Shown here: piece by piece, positions 23,224 through 33,213 of the stretch | How positions within the stretch are numbered: position 1 is the stretch's first letter | How the letters are laid out: the number at the start of each line of letters is the position of its first letter | NCBI GenBank assembly: GCA_003725745.1 | Contig: RHDP01000001.1 | Coordinates: 6,427,501-6,491,500 of the forward strand | Length of the DNA: 64,000 nucleotides | From: Streptomyces sp. I6 | Lineage (GTDB): Bacteria > Actinomycetota > Actinomycetes > Streptomycetales > Streptomycetaceae | Direction: 5' to 3' | Notes under the pieces: generated by a model | Database searches by the model: none | What the model was told of the DNA's origin: nothing | What the model saw: only the letters and a program-made list of their open reading frames with translations | Program-made: the position numbers and the translations under genes

Positions 23224-25290
23224 CTATCGGCGGCTGCGGACCAGCAGGTGGAGGAAGTACGGCGTGCCGATGACCGCGGTCATCAGGCCCGCTCCGAGCT
23301 GCGCCGGGGCGATCACGGTACGGCCCAGCAGGTCCGCGACGCACACCAGCGAGGCCCCGAGAAGCACCGCCACCGGTACCACCCGCACGTGCTGCCGGCC
23401 CACCAGCGCCCTCGCCGCGTGCGGCGCCACGAGCCCCACGAAGCCGATCGTGCCCGCGGCGGCCACCGCGGCGGCCGCGAGCAGGACGCTGAGCACGAGG
23501 AAACCCAGCCGCCCCCGTGCCAGATCGAGGCCGAGCAGCCTCGGGGTGTCCTCGTCCAGCGACACCAGGTCCAGTTCCGTGCGCCGGACCACCGCGACGA
23601 GCCCGGCCACGGCCAGCACGGCCGCCAGCGGGACCACATCGACCAGGTTCCGCCCGTACGTCGAACCCGACAGCCAGGTGAGTGCCTTCGTCGCGTTGAA
23701 CGGGTCGGTCAGGACGATCAGGAGGCTGATGATCGCGGCACTGCCGGTGGCGACACCGAAGCCGACGAGTACGAGCCGGTTCTGCTGGAAGCCGCCCCGC
23801 GAGGCGAGACCGAAGACGATGACGGAACTGGCCGCAGCGCCGGCGAACGCCGCCCCGGCCACGCTCCACGATCCGGCCGAGGCAACCGTCGTCACCAGGA
23901 GCACGGCACCGAGAGCCGCCCCGCCGGAGACGCCCAGGATGGCGGGTTCGGCCAGTGGATTGCGGGTCACGGCCTGCACCAGCGTCCCGGCCAGCGCGAG
24001 CGCGGCGCCCGCGCACAGGGCCGCGAGAACCCGGGGCACGCGGGTGTCCAGGACGAACCCGACCGTGCGACCGGCCCTGCCCTGGGCCCAGTTCACCACG
24101 TCGCCGAGCAGCAGCTTGCTGTCGCCCAGCAGCACGGCGGCGATCGTCACACCGACGAGCACGGCCACCAGCACGGCCGTGGTGGTCAGGAAGACGGCCC
24201 GGCTCCGGATGCGCAGCCGGTCGGCGGCAGCGGCGCCCACGCCGTCCTTGACCCGGGCGGCCATCACGACCAGGAACAGTGCGCCGACGAGGCTGGTGGC
24301 CACGCCCGTCGGCACGGCGACCGCCACGTCGGCGGGCACCACGGCACGCAGCAGCACGTCCGAGCCGAGGACCAGCACCGCACCGGCCAGGCCCGCGACG
24401 GGTATGCCCGCGCGTGCCCGCGAGTAGGACCGGAACCGGCGCGCGAGCGGCCGGACCAGGGCGGGGGCGCACAGCCCCACGAAGCCGATCGGCCCGGCGA
24501 GGGTGACGGCCGCCGCCGAGAGCAGCGCCGCGAGTACGACCACCGTGACCCGGGTCGCCCGGACGGGGACGCCGAGCCCGCGCGCCGCGTCCTCGCCGAG
24601 CGCCAGGGCGTCCAGCCTGCGCGCCACGAGCAGCAGCCCGACGAGGCCGATCACGCCGAGCGGCGCCATCTGCAGCACGCCGTCGAAGCCGTTCTGCGAG
24701 ATGCTGCCCTGGTTCCAGCGGTAGAGCCCCTCCGTCTGCTGCGGGAAGAGCAGCAGCAGGCTCTCGGTGACGGCGGTCAGTCCCAGCGTCAGGGCGCTGC
24801 CGGCGAGCACCAGCCGTACGGTGCCGGTGCCCAGGCCCGACAGCCCGAGCACCACGGCCGCCGCCGCGAGACCCCCGGCGAACGCCACGCCGGAGGAGGC
24901 GAGGAGCGGCAGCGAGACGCCGGTGACGGTGGCCAGACCCAGGGCCAGATAGGAACCGGCGTTCACCGCAAGGGTGTCGGGAGAGGCGAGCACGTTGCGG
25001 CTCACCGCCTGGAGGGCGGCGCCCGCCATGCCGAGCACGGCCCCGACGAGCAGCCCCGCGGCCATGCGGGGGAGCCGGGAGGCGATGACCACGGACGCGT
25101 CGTCGGGGTCGGCGCGCCCGGTGAGTGCCTTCCACACCTCGGGCGCGCCGACGGCGGCCGTGCCCTGGGTGATGTCGACGACCGCGAGGACCGCGACGAG
25201 GAGGACGAGTGCGGCCGTCACCGCGGCCGCGCCCGTCCGGGACGGGGCGGCCGGCGGACGGGTGGCGGGTGGGGAGGCGGTGACGGCCAT
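23224..25290 (-). CDS. Fused FecCD-type siderophore ABC permease
   Basis: The 688-residue inner-membrane protein is made of two FecCD permease units joined end to end, like FhuB. Each half carries the family pattern: SRLPRMAAGLLVGAVLGMAGAALQAVSRNVLASPDTLAV in the first, TRVPRVLAALCAGAALALAGTLVQAVTRNPLAEPAILGV in the second; the coupling-helix Gly-rich loops GPIGFVGLCAPALVR and GTIGFVGLVAPHAAR contact the ATPase. About 18-20 hydrophobic segments are visible. ATG 25290 lies 5 bp downstream of the stop codon of the lipoprotein gene. It transports a ferric siderophore, type unknown. Intact. Confidence 0.93.
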   Translation of the reverse strand: MAVTASPPATRPPAAPSRTGAAAVTAALVLLVAVLAVVDITQGTAAVGAPEVWKALTGRADPDDASVVIASRLPRMAAGLLVGAVLGMAGAALQAVSRNVLASPDTLAVNAGSYLALGLATVTGVSLPLLASSGVAFAGGLAAAAVVLGLSGLGTGTVRLVLAGSALTLGLTAVTESLLLLFPQQTEGLYRWNQGSISQNGFDGVLQMAPLGVIGLVGLLLVARRLDALALGEDAARGLGVPVRATRVTVVVLAALLSAAAVTLAGPIGFVGLCAPALVRPLARRFRSYSRARAGIPVAGLAGAVLVLGSDVLLRAVVPADVAVAVPTGVATSLVGALFLVVMAARVKDGVGAAAADRLRIRSRAVFLTTTAVLVAVLVGVTIAAVLLGDSKLLLGDVVNWAQGRAGRTVGFVLDTRVPRVLAALCAGAALALAGTLVQAVTRNPLAEPAILGVSGGAALGAVLLVTTVASAGSWSVAGAAFAGAAASSVIVFGLASRGGFQQNRLVLVGFGVATGSAAIISLLIVLTDPFNATKALTWLSGSTYGRNLVDVVPLAAVLAVAGLVAVVRRTELDLVSLDEDTPRLLGLDLARGRLGFLVLSVLLAAAAVAAAGTIGFVGLVAPHAARALVGRQHVRVVPVAVLLGASLVCVADLLGRTVIAPAQLGAGLMTAVIGTPYFLHLLVRSRR

Positions 25291-25295
25291 CGGTG

Positions 25296-26276
25296 CTACT
25301 TCGTCAGCGCCTGGACCGCGGCGTCGACGTACTTCCCCATCGACTCGGGGCCACCGAACATCCAGATGCCGTCGGGCAGCCGGTGGACGTTGCCCTTCTT
25401 CACGAACGGCAGCGACTTCCACACCGAGTCGTTGGCGAGCACGCCGTTGAAGGGCGTGCTGGCCTTGTCGCCGTCGCTGCCGATGTAGGCGAACTGCACG
25501 TCGCCGAGCTTGGTGAGGCCCTCGACGTCGGTCGCGGCGAGCCCGTAGCTCGGGTCGCCCTCGACCGTCCAGGCGTTCTTCAGGCCGATCTTCTCGTTGA
25601 CGGCGCCGATGAGCGAGCCGCTCGTGTACGGCCGGATCGAGACCTGGTTCGAGACGACATAGCCGTCGGCGAAGGCGTACTCGGTGCCGGCGAGACCGGC
25701 GTCGGCGAGGGCCTTCCTGCCCTCGGCGAGCTTCGCCTCGAAGTCCTTCTTGAGCTTCCCGGCCTGCTCCGTGGTGCCGGTGGCCTCGGCGATCAGGTCG
25801 AGGTTCCCGGTCATCTGCCCGATGGGGTCCGCCGCGTCGGCCGCGCGCACCTCCAGCACCGGCGCGATCTTGCGCAGCTGCTTCACGGCGGCCGGAGGCA
25901 GATCGCTGGTGGCGACGATCAGGTCGGGCGACAGGGACGCGATCGTGTCCATGCTGGGCTCGCCGCGGGTACCGATGTCCTTGGGCTCGTTCTTCAGCGG
26001 AACGGCGGTGTCCCAGTTCTCGTAGCCCTTGACGTCCGCGACGCCGACGGGGTCGACGCCCAGCGACACCAGGCTCTCGACGACGTTCCACTCCGTTCCG
26101 ACGACCTTCTCGGCGGGGCCGTCGAGCTCCACCTTCGCGCCGGTCGCGTCCGTGAGGGTGATCGGCTCAGCGGCCTTCTTCGCGTCGTCGTCGGCGGCGG
26201 GCTCCGTCGTCCCGCAGGCGGTCAGGGCGAGGGCCGCCGCGGTCGCGACCGCGGCGGTGGGGATGATGCGTCTCAT
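25296..26276 (-). CDS. Siderophore-binding lipoprotein
   Basis: The 326-residue protein has a lipoprotein signal: [22 protein letters not shown], with the lipobox LTAC placing the acylated Cys at residue 21, so it is anchored outside the membrane. The mature part begins with an acidic linker and has the periplasmic-binding fold of the FhuD/FepB group: ITLTDATGAKVELDGPAEKVVGTEWNVVESLVSLGVDPVGVAD and PDLIVATSDLPPAAVKQLRKIAPV. The substrate cannot be told from sequence. Its start overlaps the ATPase stop, so ATPase, lipoprotein and permease form one operon. Confidence 0.93.
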   Translation of the reverse strand: MRRIIPTAAVATAAALALTACGTTEPAADDDAKKAAEPITLTDATGAKVELDGPAEKVVGTEWNVVESLVSLGVDPVGVADVKGYENWDTAVPLKNEPKDIGTRGEPSMDTIASLSPDLIVATSDLPPAAVKQLRKIAPVLEVRAADAADPIGQMTGNLDLIAEATGTTEQAGKLKKDFEAKLAEGRKALADAGLAGTEYAFADGYVVSNQVSIRPYTSGSLIGAVNEKIGLKNAWTVEGDPSYGLAATDVEGLTKLGDVQFAYIGSDGDKASTPFNGVLANDSVWKSLPFVKKGNVHRLPDGIWMFGGPESMGKYVDAAVQALTK

Positions 26277-27132
26277 GGGGTGGTACTGAGCCTTTCGGTT
26301 CGCGAGTGGTGCCGGCCGATCGCGCGGGTGCGCAGCCGGCCCGTCAGGGGATCGGTGTCGACCTCGATGCGGATGCCGTACGTGCCGGTCAGCCGCTGCG
26401 CCGTGAGGACCTCCCCGGGGAGGCCGTCGGCGACGACCCTGCCCTCGTGGAGTAGCACGATCCGGTCGGCGACCGCCGCGGCCTGGTCGAGGTCGTGCAG
26501 CACGGCGCCGACGGCGATCCCGTGGGCGTCCGCGAGGTCGCGGACGAGATCGAGGAGTTCGACCTGGTAGCGCAGGTCGAGGTAGGTGGTCGGTTCGTCG
26601 AGCAGCACCACCCCGGTCTCCTGGGCGAGGCAGCAGGCGAGCCACACCCGCTGCAGCTGCCCTCCGGAGAGATGCTCCGCCCCCGGTGGGCGAGCTCCGC
26701 GACGCCGGTCATGGCGAGCGCACGGTCCACCGCGGCCCGGCCGCCCGGGTCCGATGTGCCCCAGCGGCTCCGGTACGGGTACCGACCGAACTCGACGACG
26801 TCGCGCACGGTGAGCCCACTGGGTGTGGGACGCCCCTGTGTCAGCAGCGCGACGTGGCGGGAGAACTGCCGTGGTGTCAGGGCGAGGCCGTCCGTGTCGG
26901 CGTCGATGACGATGTCCGCGGTCCTGGGCCGTTGCAGCCGCGCCAGGGTGCGCAGCAGCGTCGACTTCCCGCTGCCGTTCGGCCCCACCAGCACGGTCAC
27001 TTCGCCGGGGCGCAGCGTCAGGGACGCGTCGTGTACGACGTCGACACGTTCGTAGGCCACGGTGACACCCGTGGCCGACAGCTCATGACCGCGGGGCCCT
27101 GGGGCCGCGTTCTCCTCACCGACTCTCACCAT
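26273..27132 (-). CDS. Siderophore ABC transporter ATPase (one frameshift)
   Basis: This cytoplasmic ATPase of the FecE/FhuC group has Walker [14 protein letters not shown] near residue 50, Walker [14 protein letters not shown] and switch His in VLHDLDQAA. The frame breaks at the CCCCC run 26680-26684; one more base restores [18 protein letters not shown], the LSGGQ signature, and gives 286 residues. First gene of the operon. Its ATG at 27132 is only 2 bp from the iron box and has no ribosome site, so it may be translated from a leaderless mRNA, or the true start may be further inside. Confidence 0.88.
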
Positions 27133-27133
27133 G

Positions 27134-27153
27134 CAAGGTTAGCCTAACCTTAG
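27134..27153. promoter_or_regulatory. Iron box (DmdR/IdeR-type operator)
   Basis: CAAGGTTAGCCTAACCTTAG is a near-perfect inverted repeat that fits the actinobacterial iron-box consensus (TTAGGTTAGGCTAACCTAA type). It touches the first start codon of the siderophore operon. Repression by a DmdR1/IdeR-type protein when iron is plentiful is the expected control. Confidence 0.88.
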
Positions 27154-27159
27154 GGATGC

Positions 27160-27937
27160 CTCTAAGGGGGGTGGGGGTGTGAGCACAAGGGGAAAATGAG
27201 CCTTATCTGCCCGAAAGCGTGATGCAGGACGGTGCGCGCCGGACCGTCGAGCGGAGTGCTCGGCCGGGCGCACCGGACGGGCCGGGCGACGCGCGACCGG
27301 AGCCGGGGCCTGAGTTGGAGCCTGAGCCTGAGCCTGAGTCGGGGCCGGGGCCGGGGCCGGAGCCGGGAGTGAGGGCGAGGGCGACGGCGTAGACCGGGCG
27401 ACCGTGGGCCGGGCGACCGTGGGCCGGGAGCCGGGAGCCGGGAGCCGGGAGCCGGGAGCCGGGCGCGGGGAGCGGGCAGGCGAGCCGGCAGGCTCGCTCG
27501 TGGACGGCGGAACCGACCGTCCAGCGCCGTCCTGCCCGGTACCCCTGGCGGCAGACGGCCGAGCGTCCGGGTGCGGAGCGTACTCACCCGGGCCGTGCCA
27601 GGTCCCGAACTCCCCTGAAAGGGTTCGCTCTTCGCCGCGGGGAGGCGGGCCTGCCCCGGCGGTCGCCGCCGACCGCCCCGACCGGCGCGGACGGGGGCGT
27701 GTACCGGCGCGGAGCGGGGCGGACAGGGGCGTACGGGGCGCGGACCGGCGCGGACGGGGCGGTGGGCGACTCGCCCGAGACGCCCGGCCGGTGCCCCGTC
27801 AACCCGTACCGTCCGCGCCCGGCACCGGCAACCTCCGTCCGCCGACTCGCCGACTCGCCGGGAAGCCGGTTCGGGCCCGGTCCCATCTCGTCACGGCATG
27901 CTTCTCCTGCAACCCCCTCTTCCGAGAGAGCGACAAC
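27160..27937. other. Long intergenic region with low-complexity DNA
   Basis: Divergent gap between the siderophore operon and ctaD. It holds short tandem arrays, such as GAGCCT units near 27316-27340 and AGCCGGG units near 27427-27460, and many GCGGAC-rich segments. No convincing gene; the ctaD promoter must lie in the right part. Confidence 0.5.
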
Positions 27938-29692
27938 GTGGCCATGCACAAGTCGTCCGAGGCACTCGGCGCGGACTCCTACGAAGACGAACTCCCCGTC
28001 CGGCGCAGGCGGCCCGGCAATGTGGTCGTGAAGTGGATCACCACCACCGACCACAAGACGATCGGCACGCTCTATATGTCGACGTCGTTCATCTTTTTCT
28101 GCATCGGCGGGCTCATGGCGCTGTACATGCGCGCCGAGCTGGCCCGCCCCGGTGTGCAGATCATGTCGCACGAGCAGTACAACCAGGCGTTCACGATGCA
28201 CGGCACCGTGATGCTCCTCATCTTCGCGACACCGCTGTTCGCCGGATTCGCCAACTGGATCATGCCGCTGCAGATCGGCGCTCCCGATGTGGCGTTCCCG
28301 CGGCTGAACATGTTCGCCTACTGGCTGTACCTCTTCGGCTCGCTCATCGCGATGGGCGGCTTCCTCACCCCCAACGGAGCCCCGGACTTCGGCTGGTTCG
28401 CCTACTCCCCGCTGTCGAGCGCCGTTCACAGCCCGAACATCGGCGCCGATCTGTGGATCACGGGTCTGGCCTTCTCCGGCCTGGGTACGATCCTCGGCTC
28501 GGTCAACTTCATCACCACCATCATCTGCATGCGCGCCCCGGGCATGACGATGTTCCGCATGCCGGTCTTCTGCTGGACCGTGCTGCTGACCGGTGTGCTG
28601 GTCCTGCTGGCCTTCCCGGTGCTGGCCGCGGCCCTGTTCGCGCTGGAGGCCGACCGCAAGTTCGGCAGCCACATCTTCGACCCGGCCAACGGCGGCGCCC
28701 TGCTGTGGCAGCACCTCTTCTGGTTCTTCGGCCATCCCGAGGTGTACATCATCGCGCTGCCGTTCTTCGGCATCATCTCCGAGGTCATCCCGGTCTTCAG
28801 CCGCAAGCCGATCTTCGGCTACATCGGCCTGGTGGCCGCGACCATCGCGATCGCGGGCCTGTCGGTGACGGTGTGGGCCCACCACATGTACGTCACCGGG
28901 GCGGTGCTGCTGCCGTTCTTCTCCTTCATGACCTTCCTCATCGCCATCCCCACCGGCGTGAAGATCTTCAACTGGATCGGCACCATGTGGCAGGGCTCGC
29001 TGTCCTTCGAGACGCCGATGCTCTGGGCGATCGGCTTCCTGATCACCTTCACCTTCGGTGGTCTGACCGGTGTCATCCTGGCCTCGCCCCCGATGGACTT
29101 CCACGTCTCCGACTCGTACTTCGTCGTCGCGCACTTCCACTACGTCGTCTTCGGCACCGTGGTCTTCGCGATGTTCGCCGGATTCCACTTCTGGTGGCCG
29201 AAGTTCACCGGCAAGATGCTCGACGAGCGACTCGGCAAGATCACCTTCTGGACGCTGTTCATCGGCTTCCAGGGCACCTTCCTGGTCCAGCACTGGCTGG
29301 GTGCCGAGGGCATGCCCCGCCGCTACGCCGACTACCTGGCCGCCGACGGCTTCACCGCGCTGAACACCGTCTCCACCATCAGCTCGTTCCTGCTCGGCCT
29401 GTCGATCCTCCCCTTCCTCTACAACGTGTGGAAGACCGAGAAGTACGGCGAGAAGGTCGAGGTGGACGACCCGTGGGGCTACGGCCGCTCCCTCGAATGG
29501 GCGACGTCCTGCCCGCCGCCGCGGCACAACTTCTACACCCTGCCGCGGATCCGCTCCGAATCCCCGGCGTTCGATCTGCACCACCCGGGCGTCGCATCGA
29601 ACGACGAGGCCGGCCTGACCGGCCACCGGGACGTCTTCGAGCCCGGCAGGGGCGCCGCTCCCCCGCTGGGCGACGACGGCGGCACCCGGTGA
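27938..29692 (+). CDS. ctaD: Cytochrome c oxidase subunit I (CtaD paralogue)
   Basis: The 584-residue protein is the catalytic heme-copper subunit that reduces O2 to water. Ligands are visible: FTMHGTVML for low-spin heme a, [10 protein letters not shown] with the Cu-B His and cross-linked Tyr, VWAHHMYV for Cu-B, and [10 protein letters not shown] for hemes a3 and a. About twelve membrane segments fit the family. GTG 27938 sits 7 bp after GAGAGAG; ATG 27944 is the alternative. No ctaC, ctaE, ctaF or qcr genes are beside it, so it is a second, unlinked subunit I that must borrow partners from the main oxidase. Confidence 0.93.
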   Translation: MAMHKSSEALGADSYEDELPVRRRRPGNVVVKWITTTDHKTIGTLYMSTSFIFFCIGGLMALYMRAELARPGVQIMSHEQYNQAFTMHGTVMLLIFATPLFAGFANWIMPLQIGAPDVAFPRLNMFAYWLYLFGSLIAMGGFLTPNGAPDFGWFAYSPLSSAVHSPNIGADLWITGLAFSGLGTILGSVNFITTIICMRAPGMTMFRMPVFCWTVLLTGVLVLLAFPVLAAALFALEADRKFGSHIFDPANGGALLWQHLFWFFGHPEVYIIALPFFGIISEVIPVFSRKPIFGYIGLVAATIAIAGLSVTVWAHHMYVTGAVLLPFFSFMTFLIAIPTGVKIFNWIGTMWQGSLSFETPMLWAIGFLITFTFGGLTGVILASPPMDFHVSDSYFVVAHFHYVVFGTVVFAMFAGFHFWWPKFTGKMLDERLGKITFWTLFIGFQGTFLVQHWLGAEGMPRRYADYLAADGFTALNTVSTISSFLLGLSILPFLYNVWKTEKYGEKVEVDDPWGYGRSLEWATSCPPPRHNFYTLPRIRSESPAFDLHHPGVASNDEAGLTGHRDVFEPGRGAAPPLGDDGGTR

Positions 29693-30057
29693 CCGGCGCG
29701 GAGGGCGGCGCCGGCGACAGCGTCGACACGGCGGCGGGCCTCGCCCGGCTGGAGGGCTATCTGATGGCCAACGCCCATGTCCGCGCGGCCCGTACGGCGG
29801 CCGAGGGGCTCGCCGACCGGATGCCGTGGCTGACAGCCGACGAACGAACCGAACTCGTGCGCCTCGCCACGGCCGACCGCATCCAGGTCTCCCGGGAGCA
29901 GTTCGAGGCGGTTGCGGTACGCGCCCGCGAACTGGAGGCCCAGTACGCGGCCCGCTACGGGGAACTGCGGCGCCGCGTCCTGTGCCGCGGAGTCGCCTGC
30001 GCGGCCGTCTGCCTCACCCTCTGCACGACCACCGTGGTGCTCGCCGCCCACCGGTGA
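29689..30057 (+). CDS. Small C-terminally anchored protein coupled to ctaD
   Basis: I do not recognise a named family. The 122-residue frame starts with GTG overlapping the ctaD stop as GTGA, so translation is coupled. The body is helical and charged, including [72 protein letters not shown]; the C-terminus is one hydrophobic segment with three Cys ([19 protein letters not shown]), which would anchor it in the membrane. Tight coupling to an oxidase subunit suggests an assembly or accessory role. This is inference. Confidence 0.8.
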   Translation: MTGAEGGAGDSVDTAAGLARLEGYLMANAHVRAARTAAEGLADRMPWLTADERTELVRLATADRIQVSREQFEAVAVRARELEAQYAARYGELRRRVLCRGVACAAVCLTLCTTTVVLAAHR

Positions 30058-30186
30058 CGGAGGGGCCCGGGCACGGGGCCGTCGCCGACCGGTGGTGTCA
30101 CGGCGCCTCGCGCGTGTGCCGGACCCGGCCGTCGGCGTGACGATGGGAGGGCGACGCCGGTGCCGCCCGCCGTGAAGGAGTTCACC

Positions 30187-30521
30187 GTGGCAGCCGAACA
30201 CACCACCCCGCACGTCGAGCCGGTCATCTCGGTGTCCACCGCCGGCCGGCGGGCGGAGCTGGTCCTGAGCGGGGAGATCGGAGCCGCGGTCCTGCGGGAA
30301 CTGGAACAACGCCTCGACGCACCCGCGCTCGCCGGGGCCGCCGAGTGGGTCGTGGATCTGAGCGGCGTCACCCGCCTCGATCTCGCGTGCGCGTACGCGC
30401 TCCTGAGGGTGGCCACCCAGACCGCGAGGCCCCGGCCGTGACCATCCGGGGGGCGCGGCGCGGTGTCCGCCGGACGCTGCACCACGCCGGGCTCGATGCG
30501 GTCGCCACGATCGCCGAGTGA
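30187..30521 (+). CDS. STAS-domain protein (one frameshift)
   Basis: The product reads EPVISVSTAGRRAELVLSGEIGAAVLRELEQRLDAP and EWVVDLSGVTRLDLACAYALLRVA, a STAS fold like anti-sigma factor antagonists and sulfate-transporter tails. The usual phosphorylated Ser is in doubt: the DLSGVTRLDLA loop has Leu-Asp where many members have DxSG. GTG 30187 follows GAAGGAG. The frame breaks at CCCC 30430-30433; one added C extends the product to TLHHAGLDAVATIAE and a total of 111 residues. No kinase or sigma gene is adjacent, so its partner is unknown. Confidence 0.75.
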
Positions 30522-30565
30522 CGGGTGCCGCCGAGTGACGGGTGCCGCCGAGTGACGGGTGCCGC
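30515..30565. repeat. 17-bp tandem repeat, three copies
   Basis: Units of CGAGTGACGGGTGCCGC with period 17 begin at the stop of the STAS gene. An 8-bp CCTCGTGG array lies nearby at about 30724-30756. Confidence 0.85.
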
Positions 30566-30846
30566 CGGGTGGCGGCCGCACGGCGGCTTCGCCGGTGTGA
30601 CGGGCCGCAGGCCCGCACCGGACGGGTGGTGGTCCCCGCACCGGTGCGGGGACCACCACCCGTATCGACGGGGAGCGGATTCCAGGGCCCCGGGTCCGTC
30701 GGGTCCCGAGCTTCGCGCTCTCTCGTGGCCTCGTGGCCTCGTGGCCTCGTGGCCTCGCGCGGCAGGAGCGGCTCGACGCGGCTTCGCGCTCCACCGGAGG
30801 GGTCGGGTGTCCACGGCGAGAGCCATGACCGCGGGACCGTCAACGA

Positions 30847-31416
30847 TCACATGTTCGGCACGGGGTGCGGGTCCCGCTGCCCGGCCGCCGGATCGCGTCT
30901 GGTCGCGGACACCAGGTGGTGGCGTGTCACACGGGCGCATTCGTGCCAGAACGGCACGGCGGTCAGATACGCGCCCAGCGCCGACAGGATCCCGAGGGAG
31001 ACGTCCACACTGAGCCGTCCCTGCCTGGCCCAGTAGACGTCCCGCAGATCGAGGAGCAGGGCGAACTCGTCGGCGATGAGGGCGGTTCCCGAACCGTACG
31101 CGGCGGCGAGGGCCGGATGGCCGACCGCGCGCTCGTCGCCGCGCACGGCGACGAGGCCGACGCACGCCAGGGTCCCGATCCCGAGGTTGTAGTGGTGGAA
31201 GTGGCGCCCGGCGGCGCTGATGTTCCCCCAGGGCAGCCATCCGTCGCGGATTCCGTGGGTGATCAGCCGGACGGCACCCCATGTGGTGCCGAAGGAGATC
31301 CACGTCACGATCAGCGACCTCTTGGTCGGGGTCAGGTGCCGGTCCGCCGACTCGTGCCAGCGTGCGGTGAGGCCCTGCCGCGGCCGGTTCCTCCGGTGGG
31401 AGGCGTCACCTCCCAC
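30847..31416 (-). CDS. Integral membrane protein of unknown function
   Basis: I do not recognise a named family. From GTG 31416 the product is about 189 residues with four likely membrane segments, such as LIVTWISFGTTWGAVRLITHGI, LGIGTLACVGLVAV and SVDVSLGILSALGAYLTAVPFW. Polar conserved-looking residues lie between them: HFHHYNLG and ADEFALLLDLRDVYWARQG, which could form a metal or quinone site. The longer frame to 31512 overlaps the next gene by about 100 bp, so I prefer the short start, though its ribosome site is weak. It may be translationally coupled to the cysteine protein gene. Confidence 0.65.
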   Translation of the reverse strand: MGGDASHRRNRPRQGLTARWHESADRHLTPTKRSLIVTWISFGTTWGAVRLITHGIRDGWLPWGNISAAGRHFHHYNLGIGTLACVGLVAVRGDERAVGHPALAAAYGSGTALIADEFALLLDLRDVYWARQGRLSVDVSLGILSALGAYLTAVPFWHECARVTRHHLVSATRRDPAAGQRDPHPVPNM

Positions 31417-31723
31417 GGGTTCGGCATTCCGGATTCGGCGGAACGGGATCGGTCTCCCGCTCCTCGGCCCCTCCTCCGGCGCCCATGCCGGCGTGGGTGC
31501 CGACGCGCGCACCGGTGCCGTCGGGCCCGTGGCGGAATGCCGACGCGACGGCGTTCATGCAGTCGCCGCAGTACTCGTCGCGGTCGTCGGCGGCGCCCGG
31601 CTGCCACGCGGCCGTGCTACGGGCCATCCGGGCGCACAAGGCGTCCCCGTTGCGGTCGAGGGCGTGCCACAGGAGTGTGGTACCGCCCTCCGCCTCTATT
31701 CGTTCAGCGCACATGCTGTACAT
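31406..31723 (-). CDS. Small CxxC protein, unknown function
   Basis: The 105-residue product begins MYSMCAERIEAEGGTTLLWHALDRNGDALCARM and has a CxxC pair in YCGDCMNAVASAF, with a disordered Gly/Glu-rich tail. Four Cys in total could bind zinc. GGAGGTGG lies before ATG 31723, while longer starts have no such site. It overlaps the start of the membrane protein gene, so they are probably co-transcribed. Family not recognised. Confidence 0.65.
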   Translation of the reverse strand: MYSMCAERIEAEGGTTLLWHALDRNGDALCARMARSTAAWQPGAADDRDEYCGDCMNAVASAFRHGPDGTGARVGTHAGMGAGGGAEERETDPVPPNPECRTRGR

Positions 31724-32078
31724 CGGCCACCTCCGCCTCGGACTCCGCTGGGGTCCGCGGTTCCATGAGAGTCCCGGGCCGTTCCGGCTGCCACTCAAAC
31801 GCCATCGAACGGGTGAAGAACACGCCCCGGCTGGTGCGGGCTCCCGGCGGGAGGGGCAACTCACCCGGCCGGCGGCCGATTCGGCCTGCCGGGGCGGGAG
31901 CGCGCCGTGGGCTGGGCACCGCGCGGGACGGTGAGCCGATGGACTCCTCGACGGCAGGTCCCGCGCTCCTCCGCTCCGCCCGATCGGAGGTTGTCCCCAC
32001 GACGGGCGTTTCAGCCGCCGATCGTCGGCGACCCGTCTGGGGAAGGACGAACATCCGCGAACGGAGGAGGCGTTCCAC

Positions 32079-32354
32079 GTGGAGTACGAGAACTGGCGTC
32101 ATGACGCGGCCTGCCGCGACGAGGACCCCGATCTCTTCTTTCCCATCGGCAACAGCGGGCCCGCCCTGCTGCAGGTGGCCGAGGCCAAGGCCGTCTGCGC
32201 GCGGTGCCCGGTCCGGGAGCGGTGCCTTGAGTGGGCCATGTCCCACGGCCAGGACTCCGGGGTGTGGGGCGGTCTCGGCGAGGACGAACGGCGCGCTCTC
32301 AAGCGCCGGACGGCACGTCAGAGCCGGCAGGCGGGGCATGGCTCCGCCTCGTAG
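32079..32354 (+). CDS. WhiB-like iron-sulfur transcription factor
   Basis: The 91-residue protein has the four Cys ligands of a [4Fe-4S] cluster (C12, C40, C43, C49 in DAAC and VCARCPVRERC), the GVWGGL turn and a basic tail (RRALKRRTARQSR) that contacts DNA, as in all WhiB-like (Wbl) proteins. It has the same size as short Wbl regulators that act with the principal sigma factor and respond to NO or O2. GTG 32079 follows GGAGGAGG by 8 bp. No close target is evident, and the neighbours are unrelated. Confidence 0.93.
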   Translation: MEYENWRHDAACRDEDPDLFFPIGNSGPALLQVAEAKAVCARCPVRERCLEWAMSHGQDSGVWGGLGEDERRALKRRTARQSRQAGHGSAS

Positions 32355-32517
32355 TCGCTCACGGCACCCCGCCCCGCCCGGTACGGACGCGCCGGCAGGA
32401 GGCGGTACGGCCGTGGTCACGACGTCCACCGGCGCCCGGACGGGGCTCGGCACCAGCGATCGGGCGGCCGGACGGGACACGGCGCTAGTGATCCGGGCGG
32501 CCGGACGGGACGCGGCG

Positions 32518-33213
32518 CTAGTGATCCGGGCGGCCGGGCGGGTCGAGCCGGTCGGTCGGGAGGACGAGCACGGCCGCCAGCAGGACGACGGGCAGCAGAG
32601 GTGCCGCCGTCCTCGCCGTGCCGACGGCGAGCGTGCCGAGAGCGGCGCCGGCCGGGATCGCCAGGAGCAGGGCGGTCCTGCTCCAGTCGGGCCGCCGGCG
32701 CGCCAGGACGTCGGTCAGCACGGCCGTGAGCAGCCCCGTCATATACGTGGTGGAGACGCCCGGCGGCGCGGTGGCGCGGATCGTGGCGCTCTGGCATCCC
32801 ATCGCCAGGGCGGCGGCCCCCAGGAGGACGGTCCGCAGCGCCGCGGGAGGGCTGCCGTCCGCCGCGAACCAGCCCGCCAGCACCCCGCACAGCAGCAGCA
32901 TCTCGCCGCCGAGCAGACCTCGTAGGGCGGGTCGGCTCTCTCGTTCACGGCGCTCGCGGTACCGGGCGCCCAGCAGTACGCCCGCGATGTAACCGGCGAG
33001 GGCGACGACGGAGTTCACCGCCAGAGAGGGGTCGGAACCGCCGGCCGCGATTCCCACGAGCGCGAGATTGGCCGTCATCACACTGACGAACACCCCGCCG
33101 AGGGCCAGAAAGCTGATCGCGTTCAGTGCCCCCGCCAGCAGCGTCAGCAGCAGGAAGGGGGCCCGGGACCGCGGACCTCCCGGACCGGCCTGCGACGGCG
33201 CGGACGCCTCCAT
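32518..33213 (-). CDS. DUF1275 (YoaK-family) membrane protein
   Basis: The 231-residue product has the DUF1275 layout: FLLLTLLAGALNAISFLALGGVFVSVMTANLALVG at the start, LAGYIAGVLLGAR, then MGCQSATIRATAPPGVSTTYMTGLLTAVLTD. Six to seven membrane segments. ATG 33213 follows GGGAGG; the longer frame from 33312 adds only an Arg-rich, non-family tail. The family has no settled function. The stop lies near direct repeats of CGGCCGGACGGGAC-type (32460-32530). Confidence 0.85.
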   Translation of the reverse strand: MEASAPSQAGPGGPRSRAPFLLLTLLAGALNAISFLALGGVFVSVMTANLALVGIAAGGSDPSLAVNSVVALAGYIAGVLLGARYRERRERESRPALRGLLGGEMLLLCGVLAGWFAADGSPPAALRTVLLGAAALAMGCQSATIRATAPPGVSTTYMTGLLTAVLTDVLARRRPDWSRTALLLAIPAGAALGTLAVGTARTAAPLLPVVLLAAVLVLPTDRLDPPGRPDH

